Source: Lineus longissimus
Taxonomy: Eukaryota > Nemertea > Pilidiophora > Heteronemertea > Lineidae
Assembly (NCBI RefSeq): GCF_910592395.1
Contig: NC_088308.1
Coordinates: forward strand, 7,765,001 to 7,829,000
Reading direction: 5' to 3'
DNA length: 64,000 nt
In this document: positions 25,732 to 38,300 of the stretch, piece after piece
How the letters are laid out: every line of letters starts with the position of its first letter
How positions within the stretch are numbered: position 1 is the first letter of the stretch
The notes under the pieces: generated by a model
What the model saw: only the letters and a program-made list of their open reading frames with translations
Told to the model about the DNA's origin: nothing
Database searches by the model: none
Position numbers and translations under genes: made by a program

Positions 25732-25737
25732 TTTATT
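25732..25737 (-). terminator. Candidate PGAP1 poly(A) signal
   Basis: TTTATT on the plus strand reads AATAAA on the minus strand, about 600 bp past the PGAP1 stop codon. A 3' UTR ending here would include the 108-bp repeat array at 25896-26300. Confidence 0.3.
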
Positions 25738-25895
25738 GCCCATTTACCTTTGTGAATATATGTAATTTCCCAAACTGTCCCGGTCCCAATTTGTTTTGAC
25801 ATTTGTAATCATATTATGTATAAATATGCCGACCTACATGTAGGATCCGATTTGTTGTTGTCTCAATGAACGTTATATGTATAATATCAAAAAAT

Positions 25896-26300
25896 AGTAT
25901 TCAACAATTCTTGTAACATGATTAAGGACATTCCACCCTCTTCAACACGTATTTTCACCACACGAGGGTGCATGCATGTGGTCAACTTATGTTTCATCAA
26001 CAGAGTATTCAACAACACTTGTAATATAATTGAGGACATTCCACCCTCTTCAACACGTTATTTTACCACATAAGGCTGCATCCATGTGGTCAACTTATGT
26101 TTCATCAACAGAGTATTCAACAACACTTGTAATATAATTGAGGACATTCCACCCTCTTCAACACGTTAGTTTACCACATAAGGCTGCATCCATGTGGTCA
26201 ACTTATGTTTCATCAACAGAGTATTCAACAATACTTGTATCAACATGATTAAGGACATTCCACCCTCTTCAACACGTATTTTTTACCACACAAGGGTGCA
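25896..26300. repeat. Four-copy tandem repeat of about 108 bp next to the PGAP1 stop codon
   Basis: Units start AGTATTCAACAA near 25896, 26003, 26112 and 26220. Each carries GAGGACATTCCACCCTCTTC or AAGGACATTCCACCCTCTTC, then AACACGT and a CATGTGGTCAACTTATGTTT block. The array ends 36 bp before the PGAP1 stop codon, so it probably lies in the 3' UTR. Confidence 0.9.
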
Positions 26301-26335
26301 ATGAAATCAGCTAAAGTCCTCCAAAAATGACCGAT

Positions 26336-29300
26336 CTACTGAGTCTTCTTCTCCACCTCAACTTCTGATTCTATAACTTGTGGCGGTCCGACGATCATCC
26401 TGTAAACACCCGAAAGTGCCAGGATGATGAAGACGGCACAGAGGAAGTACGGCACTCGGTAGACAGACGACATTCCATAAAACATGATCAGGACGGCGGC
26501 AGTGTGGATCATCTTTAACGCAACGGTGGGGACTGATCTAGAAAGCAAGCATAAGACCATTAATGCTAGAAACTTGATAAAGGGAAGGAAGGCTTGGCTG
26601 CCTTGTAGAAACAGTGGCCCAAATGCCCCTGTATAAGCAATGGCCCAAATGCCCCTGTATAAGCAATGGCCCAAATGCCCCTGTATAAGCAATGGCCCAA
26701 ATGCCCCTGTATAAGCAATGGCCCAAATGCCCCTGTATAAGCAATGGCCCAAATGCCCCTGTATAAGCAATGGCCCAAATGCCCCTGTACAAACAGTGGC
26801 CCAAATGCCCCTGTACAAGCAATGGCCCAAATGCCCCTGTATAAGCAATGGCCCAAATGCCCCTGCATAAGCAATGGCCCAAATGCCCCTGTATAAGCAA
26901 TGGCCCAAATACCCCTGTACAAACAGTGTCCCAAATGCCCCTGCATAAGCAATGGCCCAAATGCCCCTGTATAAGCAATGGCCCAAATGCCCCTGTACAA
27001 ACAGTGGCCCAAATGCCCCTGTATAAGCAATGGCCCAAATACCCTCGTAACGCTGTTCCGCAGGAAGACAGATGCTTTGATTGAGCCAATTATGACATGA
27101 CACTTCATCCAGATATCCTTCAGTCAATGAGTCACATCAAAACCAATTGTTCTTTACCATTGCCAATATCCTTTAAAAGAATCTTTTGTGGATATAAAGG
27201 GCGAGTGCATGTTTTATTTTTTAGACCAGTTATATCATCATTACTGGCATCAGGGGACCATGACAGAAAAGAAGACAGAAAACAACAGGAGACAGAACAC
27301 ATACGTATTGGCGTGTAAACCCAGTGGAGCTATATATTTTTCAATCAATATTTGGGGGCACTATCATTCTCCAACAAGCAATTTACCTGAGAGAATTCCT
27401 TCTATCACAGTAACTGAGTACCATGGCCGTCAAACACAGCACAATGGCAGGATTGCGTGAAGAGTCATTTAGTAAGGTTAACGACTGTCTGAAATATAAA
27501 CATGGTATAAAATGTAGCTACCTGTGAATGTGGCACTGATTCAAAAGTCCTCAAAAGAAATTGAACAGGAGACAACCTGGTTAAAATTTAACTGCTGACC
27601 TCTCTTCTTCTGTGTTCAGAGTTTTTGAGATGCACATTAGACAGCCAGTCCCTTTTCAGTAACAAAGACGGCTGTCTTAGAGAGTTCCGCCGCAGGGCCC
27701 TAGAGCTTTGTGGTCACGGCGGTGTCCTTTGGCCAGTATTCCTCTCTACTCTTCACAGACAGTCGACAACAAATCTTTGTATTTCACTATTGAGCCCAGC
27801 ATTGCTCTTTCTTCTAAACGGATAAAAGTGAAAAAACGTCAAAACATCACTTTAATTTTTGTATATTACTCTGAAAACCATGTTTTAAGTCCTCTACATA
27901 CCTGAATGTTTTTGCCCATAGAACGAGGGGAGCACCATTGATGAGGAATGATAATGCATAGAGTAAGAGCACAGTAAAGTGCAAATGGAAAGACGTCTTC
28001 TTTTCTTCATTCGATGACTGCATGAGAAGGCCGATCACCTGAAAGATATCAAAATCAGGACCAAAGCTAGAGGTGTGGCTTTGTATATATAGCAGTCTAA
28101 AAGATTAGAAGGGGTTATCTGAACAAAAGTTATGAAAAACCTGGCACTATAAACATTATCTCTGCTGATGCGATTTTTATTTGATCACCGTTTCTTGTCG
28201 CAAGTGCCTGCGATGATTACACGAAAAAGAGGGGTTGTTGTCGCAAGTGATTAGAATTGCTTTTTTGCGAGGTAGTTACATAATATTAATAATAATAATA
28301 GCTTTATTCACATAAACTAATAGTTTGTAGTGATTACAGAGAAAATTTCAACACAAAAATTACAAGATAAATACATGGTCCCTCAGAGGAATTGTTTTAG
28401 ATGCAGTGCTCCGAGTTCTTTTTATTCTAAAAACAGTCATTGAAATTTCAATAAAAATATTCATGTCATCCCTGAATAAGCCTACCTCACTGTCCAGGAC
28501 CAGCATATTATGGGGCAATTGCATCCTGTAAACGTGGTCATCAAAGAATTGCCATCATTCGACTGCAAATATCTCATAATTTTTGTCCTAATTACTTCGA
28601 ATAATTATTCAGATGTACCAAGTTGAGTCATTTAATCTGTATCGCATACCCGACAGACATTCCATATCTCCGAGGAGATAATGAGCTCATGTGTGCGGAA
28701 AATCCAACAATGCACAGTGGAGTTGAAAAAAACACATTCGAAATTGTGCCTCGCAAAATTAGATGAGGTGCATCTGGGAGCTTGTAAAATTCCCCGGCAG
28801 TGATTCAAACCATACCAGTTTGACCTGCAGACAAAAGATCTTTTTGTCGCACAAAGTAGTGATTATAATCACAGCAGCAATCACTTGTTTGTAGGCGCTT
28901 CAGACTGGTGGGATTCGGAGAAGCGTAGTTTTTTTCGCCATAAGCATCAAACCCGCCTTTTTAAAAACCGGCATACATGTATAATCAATTGTTATTTGTT
29001 AATGACAATATTCCCTCGAGTGGTGTGAATTGTTGCTTTTGGTCTCTCACTTGATGGGCGGCTGCTCATTTAGGATGAGAGATTATCCTTGACCCGACAT
29101 TGGCTGGGCCTGTTCCACAGATGGTGGACATGCCACCAACTGTCAATTTGTGATTGATTATTTTATAATCATCCATAGGAATATAAACCATATCTGGGCT
29201 GCTCTGCCATCATTCACACTCTGGAGGCAAAAGAAGAAGAGTCTGTTTAAGTCACTTGTAGGTGAGTTGACCAAACTTTACACAATTTCATATTGTTATG

Positions 29301-32300
29301 TCGGCCTAATTTGCGTGCTTCTTTTCACATTTTTCACGCTTAGAGATATCACAAAATATATAAATGCTTAAAAGAGAATTCCAATAACTGTTAATAGGGG
29401 GTTGTAAAAATGCTAAAATTAAAAGCTGCAACTTCTCAAAACTGCAAAATAAAACTGCTTTGAATATTTCCGAGTTTACAGCAGCATAAACGGCATCCGT
29501 TGCGTGAACATGTAGCTCAGACCCATAAGAGGACAGCAAAGTCGAACCCTCTGATAAATAACTGCAGTTTTCAGAATACAGTAGAACCTCTCTATTAAGG
29601 ACACACCCTCGTGACTGACAGGTGCTGTCCTTTATAGAGAGATGTCCTTTATAGAGAGGTCAAATCGAATGGAAACAATCAATGTGGACCAAAACTAGTG
29701 TCCTTGATAGAGGGTGTCCTTAATAGAGAGGTGTCTGCTGAGGGAGGTTCAACTGTACATCATCCTATGCTTTTATTAAAATGTATGCCGAATTGATAGC
29801 TGATCAGCATGCTGGTCATAAATATATTTGAAAAATACAGAGCTTAGTCGCACCTGTTACCCTTCGGTCCAAGACTTCTATTAAAGTTGAGGTTAGTGAA
29901 AATTTGTGGCCTCCTGGTTTATGATTCAAAGTCTGTTCCGTCGTTTACATGTAGGAGCAATTGCAATTAATAAGTACACAGTGGAACATCTTTCAGAGCG
30001 GACAACTCTCTTGTGAGGACATATCAAGGACACTGCATTTGATACCTAAGTTGTTCTTTCCATTGGATTTGACCTCTGTAATCAGGACACCTCTCAATTA
30101 AGGGCAGCATCTGTCGGTCCCAAGCGTGTTCGTTTATAGGGAAGTTCAACGATGATAATTGATAATTTTTTAATGAAATGAACAACATGCAGATCCTGCT
30201 AAACAGTAATTGCTTTTATTCCTCGAGTCCCAAGTCTGCAATTTTGATTTTCTATTGCAGAAAAAAGGCCTAGATAATCATGGTGAATCAACTGATTGCA
30301 GTCGCTATTGTCATGGTAGTGCTAGCCACAGCAGGTAAGTACTAAAATGCACATCAACTTCCTTGATTCTAACCAGACTAATAACGCCAGATACATTTTA
30401 CGCTGGATTTCTGCACCTTTCTTTATAGGAAACACATGAACACTGCAAGAAGAACTAGATGTCACATCATGCGACATGCGACTGGTTTTGCTGGAATGCG
30501 TCACATATATGATATAAATGTCACCGTGTTTGATATTTCTCCAATGTCTTCTTCCCAATTTCCAGCTGCCGACGATTACTACGAACAGGGCACAAAACCC
30601 TACAACAAGAGAAGCTACTACAAGAAAAATGAGGTCTGTGCAACGCTGGGCGAACCAGTCCTGGTCCAGACAGTCGACGATTTGGCATCTTGCGGGCGCT
30701 ACGCTTCAGGAAAGGATTCCTACTTCGGACGTTTTGTCCGTGAACCAATGGCAGCTTACTTGGTCCAAACAGTGAGCAGTGGATATCTTTGCAGCTACTA
30801 CGATGAGAGATGCAGTGCATAGGGACTTCCAGAAAAAAAGCACATTTGACAAATTTTGGTGACGAATTTGAGATCCTTTTGACAACTTGTGCAAAAATAT
30901 GTTGACAGTGGTATATAAAATTGCTGCACTCTTTTTTAAAATGATGCCTCCACAGTATCAAAATGTTCCCAGCATACTATAAACTGCATCAATTTTTCTG
31001 AAAATTTGAACTCCTTACGACGAACCCCATCAGACCTAAAGTAGGCCAAGTATCGTTTAGCAGCAAATAAAGAGAATGATTAGTTGAGCTTGTATCAGAA
31101 ACTCTGGTTATTGTTAGTTATTGAGTTTAGCATCTTGTACCTTGGCCAATTAAGACTTCTATCTCGCTTCCGATGAAAAATGAAATAGAAGAGAGAAGGA
31201 GCAAGCACGTCTGCTCTGGGCGAGGTATGACCATGAACTGATGGACTTGTCAGAGCAGGATCTGTTGACTGCATAGGTTTGTTGAAGAGCTGGCGTAAGT
31301 CTGTTACCGGCGTGACAGTGTGGTGGGCAGCAACATGGTTGTGCCGTCACTTGGGTGTGAAGTGACGTCCTGACCAAATGTGGTTGTGAAGGGATGATGC
31401 ACGTGGTGGCTGGTTGCCAGCCTGCACCCACAGAAAGAAAAACACGGTTTCGGCGCCTCATTGAGCATCATCAGATACCACAAAGGTGATGTATGCGACA
31501 CGGGGGTCATGAGTGAATGACTGAAAGGTCTGTGCAGTGACAAAATAGCCTTCTATCTAGCTTCTCCTGTCAGATATTCTTATCAAGAGATGAACTCCTA
31601 AAGCTAGCTCTTGAATGAAACCATAGTCCACTACCTTATGATGAATCTTACCTTCAACCCTTGTAGTTTCATGAGCATGAAAATACCAATAGCACCACAG
31701 GTTCCAAGAGATGTCATCACAGCTGCAGCAAGGATCACGTATTCCAACACACCCAGCACCTTTTGGACCGTTTCAGATGCAACACTGGAATTGAAAACGA
31801 AACATAAGTTAAAGTCAGTTGGGCGATAGCCCGAGTTGCAAATGGCTCATCCGGCCGGAGCTTATCCCGGTTTCCATAGCATTAAGTGACTAGGAGTATT
31901 ACTCCCCCTGGATAAGATGCTGATCTATCGCAGGTTAACTTCCCAGGCAAGCCTGGTACCCATTTACTCCTGGGTGGAGAGAAACCAGTAGGGTTAAGTG
32001 CCTGGCCCAAGGACACAAAGATGAAACACTGTGGTGCGGTATTACCGAAGTATCACTCTGAAGATTGCAGACAGTACTTTTTGCAACAATACAGTGTGGC
32101 TGTTAAAAAACATTGTTAAGAAATGCCATGATGTACAGGGCGTATCAAGTTATCCGACCGGGTAAGAAATTCGAGTTATCACCAAGTCCAAGTTGCAGAG
32201 GAATAAAGACAAAGTGCAGTCTTTAGTGTATACTTACCATCTTTTGAAACACAGTCCAGCCACCATCGCAACGAAATGGAAATATCCGTAGAGGAAATAA

Positions 32301-35300
32301 CCAACTGCGAAGGATAAGGCGTTGGTCATGAAGATAACACTCGGGTATGTCCCGGTGTTCCAGATGTTTCTCTGTGTTAGGAAGTAGCCGTCGGTTAGAG
32401 GAAGGCCAAGGACATCGAACAGCGTACGGTGTACCGCCTCGTTTCTGAAACAAGACCAGTTAGAATTTGACAACATTTTCTATAGTGAAATCTGAAGATT
32501 AAACACTTATCAGCGATTCCGCTAAAAAAACTTATTTGGGGCAATTAAAAATTCCACAAAAAATATTTTTGAAATATGAATTTTGCACCGCAAATCATGA
32601 AAATTTGCCAAATGAACTTTGGTCCCCAACAGGATAATCCATAGCAGCTAAAGTCCCCCAGTTTTTAATCTCTCTATGACGTGTGCTGGTATCTTGACCA
32701 GATCCCCAAAACTGAACAACTGGTTCCTTTTTTCAAGTTGACTGCCTGGCTCCTGCCAGTCCTGGTTTAACAAGAAAGACTTACCCCATCAAGAGTGTTG
32801 GGAGCATGACAAAGGGGAACAGCCTCTTTGGATTGGTGGCACTGGTGAAGGAGGTGATGAAGGAGAGATCACCAACATCTGAAACAATATCAAAGAGATG
32901 AGATAAAAGGCTTTTATAAAAGGCAGGCAGGTTGAAGTTCTCTAGTTGTAATCACTAAAAGCTTTTTCGCAACCCCATACCGTATCCACTGTGATCTAAT
33001 ACTCAATACCCTACGGTATGTAATGACAATCGTATACACTCTCAATTGTATTGTAGGACTTTTGTTTTTATTCTGTGCACAGCCAGCAGTCAATTGCAAA
33101 AGAAGGCGGTTCTGACATCATGACAAAGGCAAATTTGGCAAGAAATGGTGCCATTTTAAAGTGATACTATGATGTGATTTACAACTTTGCGGAAATACGT
33201 CCGTTTTTAATTGTTGAGCATAAATGTAAAGCTCAAATTTTCCATTTTTGATTAGATTTATTATAAAATCGCTGAATGTAAACCGACGCGACTGCGAAAA
33301 TGTTCATGTTGTGACGTCATCAACGAAAACGGAGCGAGCCGTCCAGGCGGGATTAAACCATCAATTTCTAGAAAATGTGCATTTCGATTCGAAAACCTTA
33401 CCGATTTATGAGAAAGTGACGTAGTCATTTGTCAAAAACAGCTAAAACATTATATGGTGAAATTTGACACGAGTTACCCTTTAAATATTTTAAGTCGGAG
33501 CTTGAAAATACGAAATGTGAAAACCTTGCTGTAATCAGTCCCTGAATTCGAAAAAACATCTTTTTAAACAAGTTTCTTCAAAAAACCTTTTCTCATTTAT
33601 ATCGGGGTCCATCAACATTAACAGCACATGATGGAGATATTCTGAGCTAAAAATAACATCTTACCTTGTTTTGATGATTGCATGAGTTGCCATGACAACA
33701 CGAGTAGGAACTGTGAGACCATGACACCAGGGACGAGAGGCGAAAAGAACCTGACGATCTGAAAAGATACACAAGCAGACGACATTTTGAATAGTCGGTT
33801 CTGAATATTGTGAAATTACATATGGCTGAACAGCTCTGTCTTTGAATGAAAGTGGACTACATGGATTTGGCTGCAATTCATTTAAAGCGAACTGGAACCG
33901 CCAAGCCAGTTCGTATGACCTCGTTTTCATTTCCCGCGTATCGGGTGATCAGAACGAGGCATGAATGAAACATGGCGCCTAGCTGTCAATCATTCAGTGA
34001 CGTCACTACTATGGAATTTACTACGAAAATTCATGAATGAAAGATCGCATGACTCACGTGATTCTCACATGATTCTCAATAATAACAAATTGAATTGCGC
34101 ATGCTCGGGCACTGGGGGCGGAGCTACAAATCTGAACTCGAATAGGAAGTTGGAAGTTTGACTTTCTCGGGCGGTGAAAGTCGAAAAGTTGAATAAATCG
34201 CTCGGCGGTTCCAGTTCGCTTTAAGATTAAACTTGGCCATCCTCCTGGACTTGAAGTAGTCAATAGTGCCCACTGACTCAGCATCTCTCTCCAGGGGTTA
34301 TTTGGTACCATTTGTTGCAGGAGTCCGCACAGGTTAATGTGTATGACCCCAATAGACACCGCCAATCATAGTCCAATCTCGGATAATCAGTTATTACGGA
34401 TTAATAATCCATTAATTCTTGGGATTTGTATAAATGTAATCTTACTTTGCCATATTAAATCAAGAGATAATATGAATAGGCCTACAAGCACTTAATATTT
34501 TGCAAACTTGAGTAATCATTGTTTTTCTTGTTACTTTATTGATATTATTGACAAAATATAAGGTAGAATCAGTCGGTGTTCATTTGTCACAGCAAAGGTC
34601 AATCATCCCATCATATGGGGACCGGGCCTTTTCTGTGGCGGCACCAACAAGTTGCATTATTATTATTATTATTAATTGTAGCCCCTGCATTGTTTGATGC
34701 ATGAGGATATCAATCAATATCATAGGCAGGGGCTACAATTAAACCGGGGCTACAATTACCCCATTCTACCTTATCTGTGAACGCAGCTGAACTTCAGCCT
34801 GGTTGTGACTTGGTAGAAGAGTGCTTCATATGTCTAAACTGCCTCCTTGCTACCCAAGACTAGCCATTATCTGTGGAGACCTATAACATAAAATGACTGA
34901 CGGTCGGCCCAAAAAGCCATGCTTTATAATAGTCAAATATGCCATAATAAAAGCCACCTTGGACTTTATCATTATTGTTATTATCATTGCCATTATCGTT
35001 ACAGTTGAACCTCTCTATTAAGGACACCCTCGGGACTGACAAGTGCTGTCCTTAATAGAGAGGTGTCCTGATAAGAGACCGTCAAATTGAATGGTAACAA
35101 CAAATTTGGGACCAAAATTAGTGTCCTTGATAGAGAGGTGTCCTCTAAGGGAGGTCCACTGTGTAATCACTTTTTATCATTACATTTTATTGAAATTTTG
35201 TTTGGAAAGACCAGCATGGCAGGCCACCGCATTGACACGAGAAGCAGCCAAAATATATTGTTCAGGAGATATTGTTGTCTTTGGCCCCGTTACGGCCCTT

Positions 35301-38300
35301 GTGGAATTGTTCGGAAAGTGTAGAATTAGAAACAACATCATATTTGAAACCACGTTTTGCCTTGCCCATTTTTCCATCAAAATACCCATCTTTGACGACA
35401 ACGAACCACAAATAATAGAGATCCTCAAGAACATATTGGTATACAGAGCGTAGTTAAGTAGAGTACATTTAGAAGGATGGCCGAAAATAGCGTAGAAACT
35501 GTGAACAGTGTTGAAGAAACTCCCGATGAAAACCAGACCGCGATGACCCAGATAAAAAGCCCAATCGATTCGAACCTTTTTCCCCCTGCTAGTAGTAGTA
35601 TGTGCGCTGGTAGTGGTACTGAGGATGATGCAGCTCGGAGCCACGCTCAGCCTGCTGAGAGCTCCCAACAGAGGTTACGTCCCTCCGGATGGTACGAAAA
35701 GAACTTGAGAAAAGAGAAGGCAGGGTTGAAGTCTGCTTTTACCAGGGCCAGGCGGCAGTTGACAGAGTTAATTTCAGATAGTGACACATTGTTTGCAGAT
35801 AGTCAGTTTATACAGGCAGCAACTAGAAAAGTTGATGAAGCACAGGAAAGAGCTATGGGCAATATGAGTTCACTGGCTGATTTGTATGCGTCTCAAAATA
35901 GATTCGAAGACTTTGATAAAGTCACAGCTGAAATGGAGAAGATAGAAGAAGAATTTGCTGATTCTCAGAATGCAGCTGAACAGTATTTCGCAGAAAGAAG
36001 AGAAAAGTCGTCAAGCAGTAGATCGACACCTAGCATAATAAGGAATTGGGATTCACTTGCGAATGTTCACCGATCCCAACAATTTGGATCGGCCATAGAA
36101 ATGATAGAGGAACATGAAGAATCGAGCAGAGGCCTACCTGAACCCGAAGATAGGTCAAAAGACGTCACGACAACAGAAGCTGATCGCACACCTGACAAGC
36201 CTGATGGTCGCACACTAGATGATGTTGGGGTACAACAACCAGCAGTTGTCATAGACCATGGTGAGATAGCCATGGGTGAGATTACCATTGGTGATAAAGG
36301 CCCTGGCGAGATTGCCATGGGTGAAAACAAGCCTCGCGGCGGAACTGGTGCAGCTTCAGTTGAAGATAAAGGCCCTGGTGAGATTGCCATGGGTGAAAAC
36401 AAGCCTCGCGGCGGAAATGCTGCAGCTCAAGTGGAAGACAAAGGCCCTGGTGAGATTGCCATGGGTGTGCCTGCCATGGATGACAGCAAGCCTAGAGGCG
36501 GTAATGGTTCAACTTTAATTGGTGATCAAGGGAGAAGCGATGTCGCTACTGGTACTACAGCCCCTCCACAGCAGAAGAAAGTCGGTCCAGCAGTAAGAGT
36601 CGTTAAGCAGAAACAGACAACAGATGAAGAAGCAAGACACAGAAACAGACAAGTGGAGGGTCCTAAGAAGGTCCATTTTTTTAGTCCAGCCGCGCCTATT
36701 GATAATCGTCAGGTTAAGCCTACCCGTCCACCGGAGCCTGTTGCGCAAAATCGTTTGGTTGCGCCTACTGGAAATGCTAACGTTGAGCTTTCCCACAGCA
36801 CTCAAGGTGCAGTGCCTGCAGTTAATTGCAGTCAGCCGAGTAAGGACAAGAGCCCACTCCGATTCCAAGGAAAACAGATTGATAGCATTCCAGCATATTC
36901 GCCCAACAGTTATGGAGCAAATAGTCAGCCTACCCGTATGCCTAACACGATTAAAGCTGACTGGTCACAACCATACAACACTATACAACATTATGGCACA
37001 GGGGGCCAAGAACCAAGATACCAGCAGTTCACACAGGACAACAACATTGGTCAGCCTTCAATGCTTGAGAAGGACATGTGGCGACAGCTGAAGAGAGTTT
37101 CCATACCGGTGTTTTCCGGAGACCTGAAGTCTTATGAAAGTTGGAAAGCAGCCTTTGTAGCATGCATCGACAAGGCACCAGCCACTGCAGAATTCAAGCT
37201 TTTGCATTTGAGGGAGCATCTGAGAGGTGAAGCGTTGAAAGTGATTGAAAATCTTGGGCATTCAGCAACAGCATATCAAGCGGCAAAGGATAGATTGGAT
37301 CGGAAATATGGTGGATATATGAGACAGGTGGCGCTTCACTTCGAGGAAATCCACAACTTTCGTCCAATACGACCTGGAAAGCTGAAAGAAGATGTAGAAA
37401 AGTTCGCTGATTTGTTGGACCTTACAGTCATAAACCTAAAAGAGTCCGGCCTTTACAGTGACCTCGACAGTCGTCTGTTGTACTCTGTTCTGATGAAGAA
37501 AATGACTGAAAAGATGGTTGCCGAGTATCATCGTTGGCTAGATGACTACCAGTATAAGGAATCGATTGAAGTTCTTCATGCCTGGATCATAAAGGAAGCA
37601 CAAGTCCGAATTGTAGCTCATGAAGCTGTTCGTGGGTTTGCCGATGGTACAGGAGATGATAGAAAGAATGGACAAAGCACAGATGACGACAGGAGGCACC
37701 GATCAGATGATAACTACAAGAAGAAAAAGAGCTTTTTCACATCCGGGTCAGCAGGAGCAGCAAAACCAGAATTTAAAAGGGACTGTCCTCTTTCATCATG
37801 CCAAGAGCAACATGGCATATGGAGTTGCGACAAGTTTAAAGGACTTGAGATTGACAAGAGATGGGATATGGCGAAGGAGCTAAAACTTTGCTATAGATGT
37901 CTGGCTAACAGTAATCACCGTGGTGTTGACTGCAAACGTAGTCGTGTGTGCGGAATCGAAGGATGTAAAGAAACACACAATCGCTTACTGCATCGATCCC
38001 CATTGCCAAAAGAAAGTCTTTCAGCCACGAAAGGGGAGAATAAGAAAGAGAAAAGGCCTGCAGCAAGTGGTGAGAAACCTAGAAGCCAAAACTATGGAAG
38101 TCTTACAACCACATCTGATGACAAAGAAGAGTCTGAATACATCGCTCTCCGCACTGTTCCAGTAATTGTGAAGAACGGGAGGAAACGTTTGAAAATCAAC
38201 GTACTGTTAGATGATGGAAGTACGACAACCTATATCAACACAGAAGTTGCTGAAGAGTTGGGACTTAAAGGAGAAGTAATGAAGACCACAGTCAGCGTGC

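Larger units (their letters stand above)
26336..33758 (-). other. PGAP1: PGAP1 exons 18-24: C-terminal multi-membrane region
   Basis: These seven exons look like a separate membrane-protein gene, but exon 18 starts IVRFFSPLVPG, which continues exon 17 (EIFGQ) in phase and matches human ILGQVVRFHGGALPA. Later pieces align too: ILAAAVMTSLGTCGAIGIF with the human SWTTCGAL segment, LINGAPLVLWAKTFR with MPSLIYWLKNLR, and MSSVYRVPYFLCAVFI with the human segment near SAHLYRLPCFVFI. Several hydrophobic helices are evident. The sequence runs about 20 residues past the last helix and ends EVEVEKKTQ. Confidence 0.9.

Noticed and set aside
26336-27127. A 263-codon minus-strand frame and two similar ones (26538-27089, 26566-27108) with a repeated peptide
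   Set aside because: The middle is the 26-bp minisatellite read in three frames. Only the last 202 bp (26537-26336) is coding, as PGAP1 exon 24.
35180-35668. Minus-strand frames overlapping the 5' LTR, and matching ones over the 3' LTR at 42403-42675
   Set aside because: They mirror the LTR sequence. The coherent domains are all in the plus-strand gag-pol frame.
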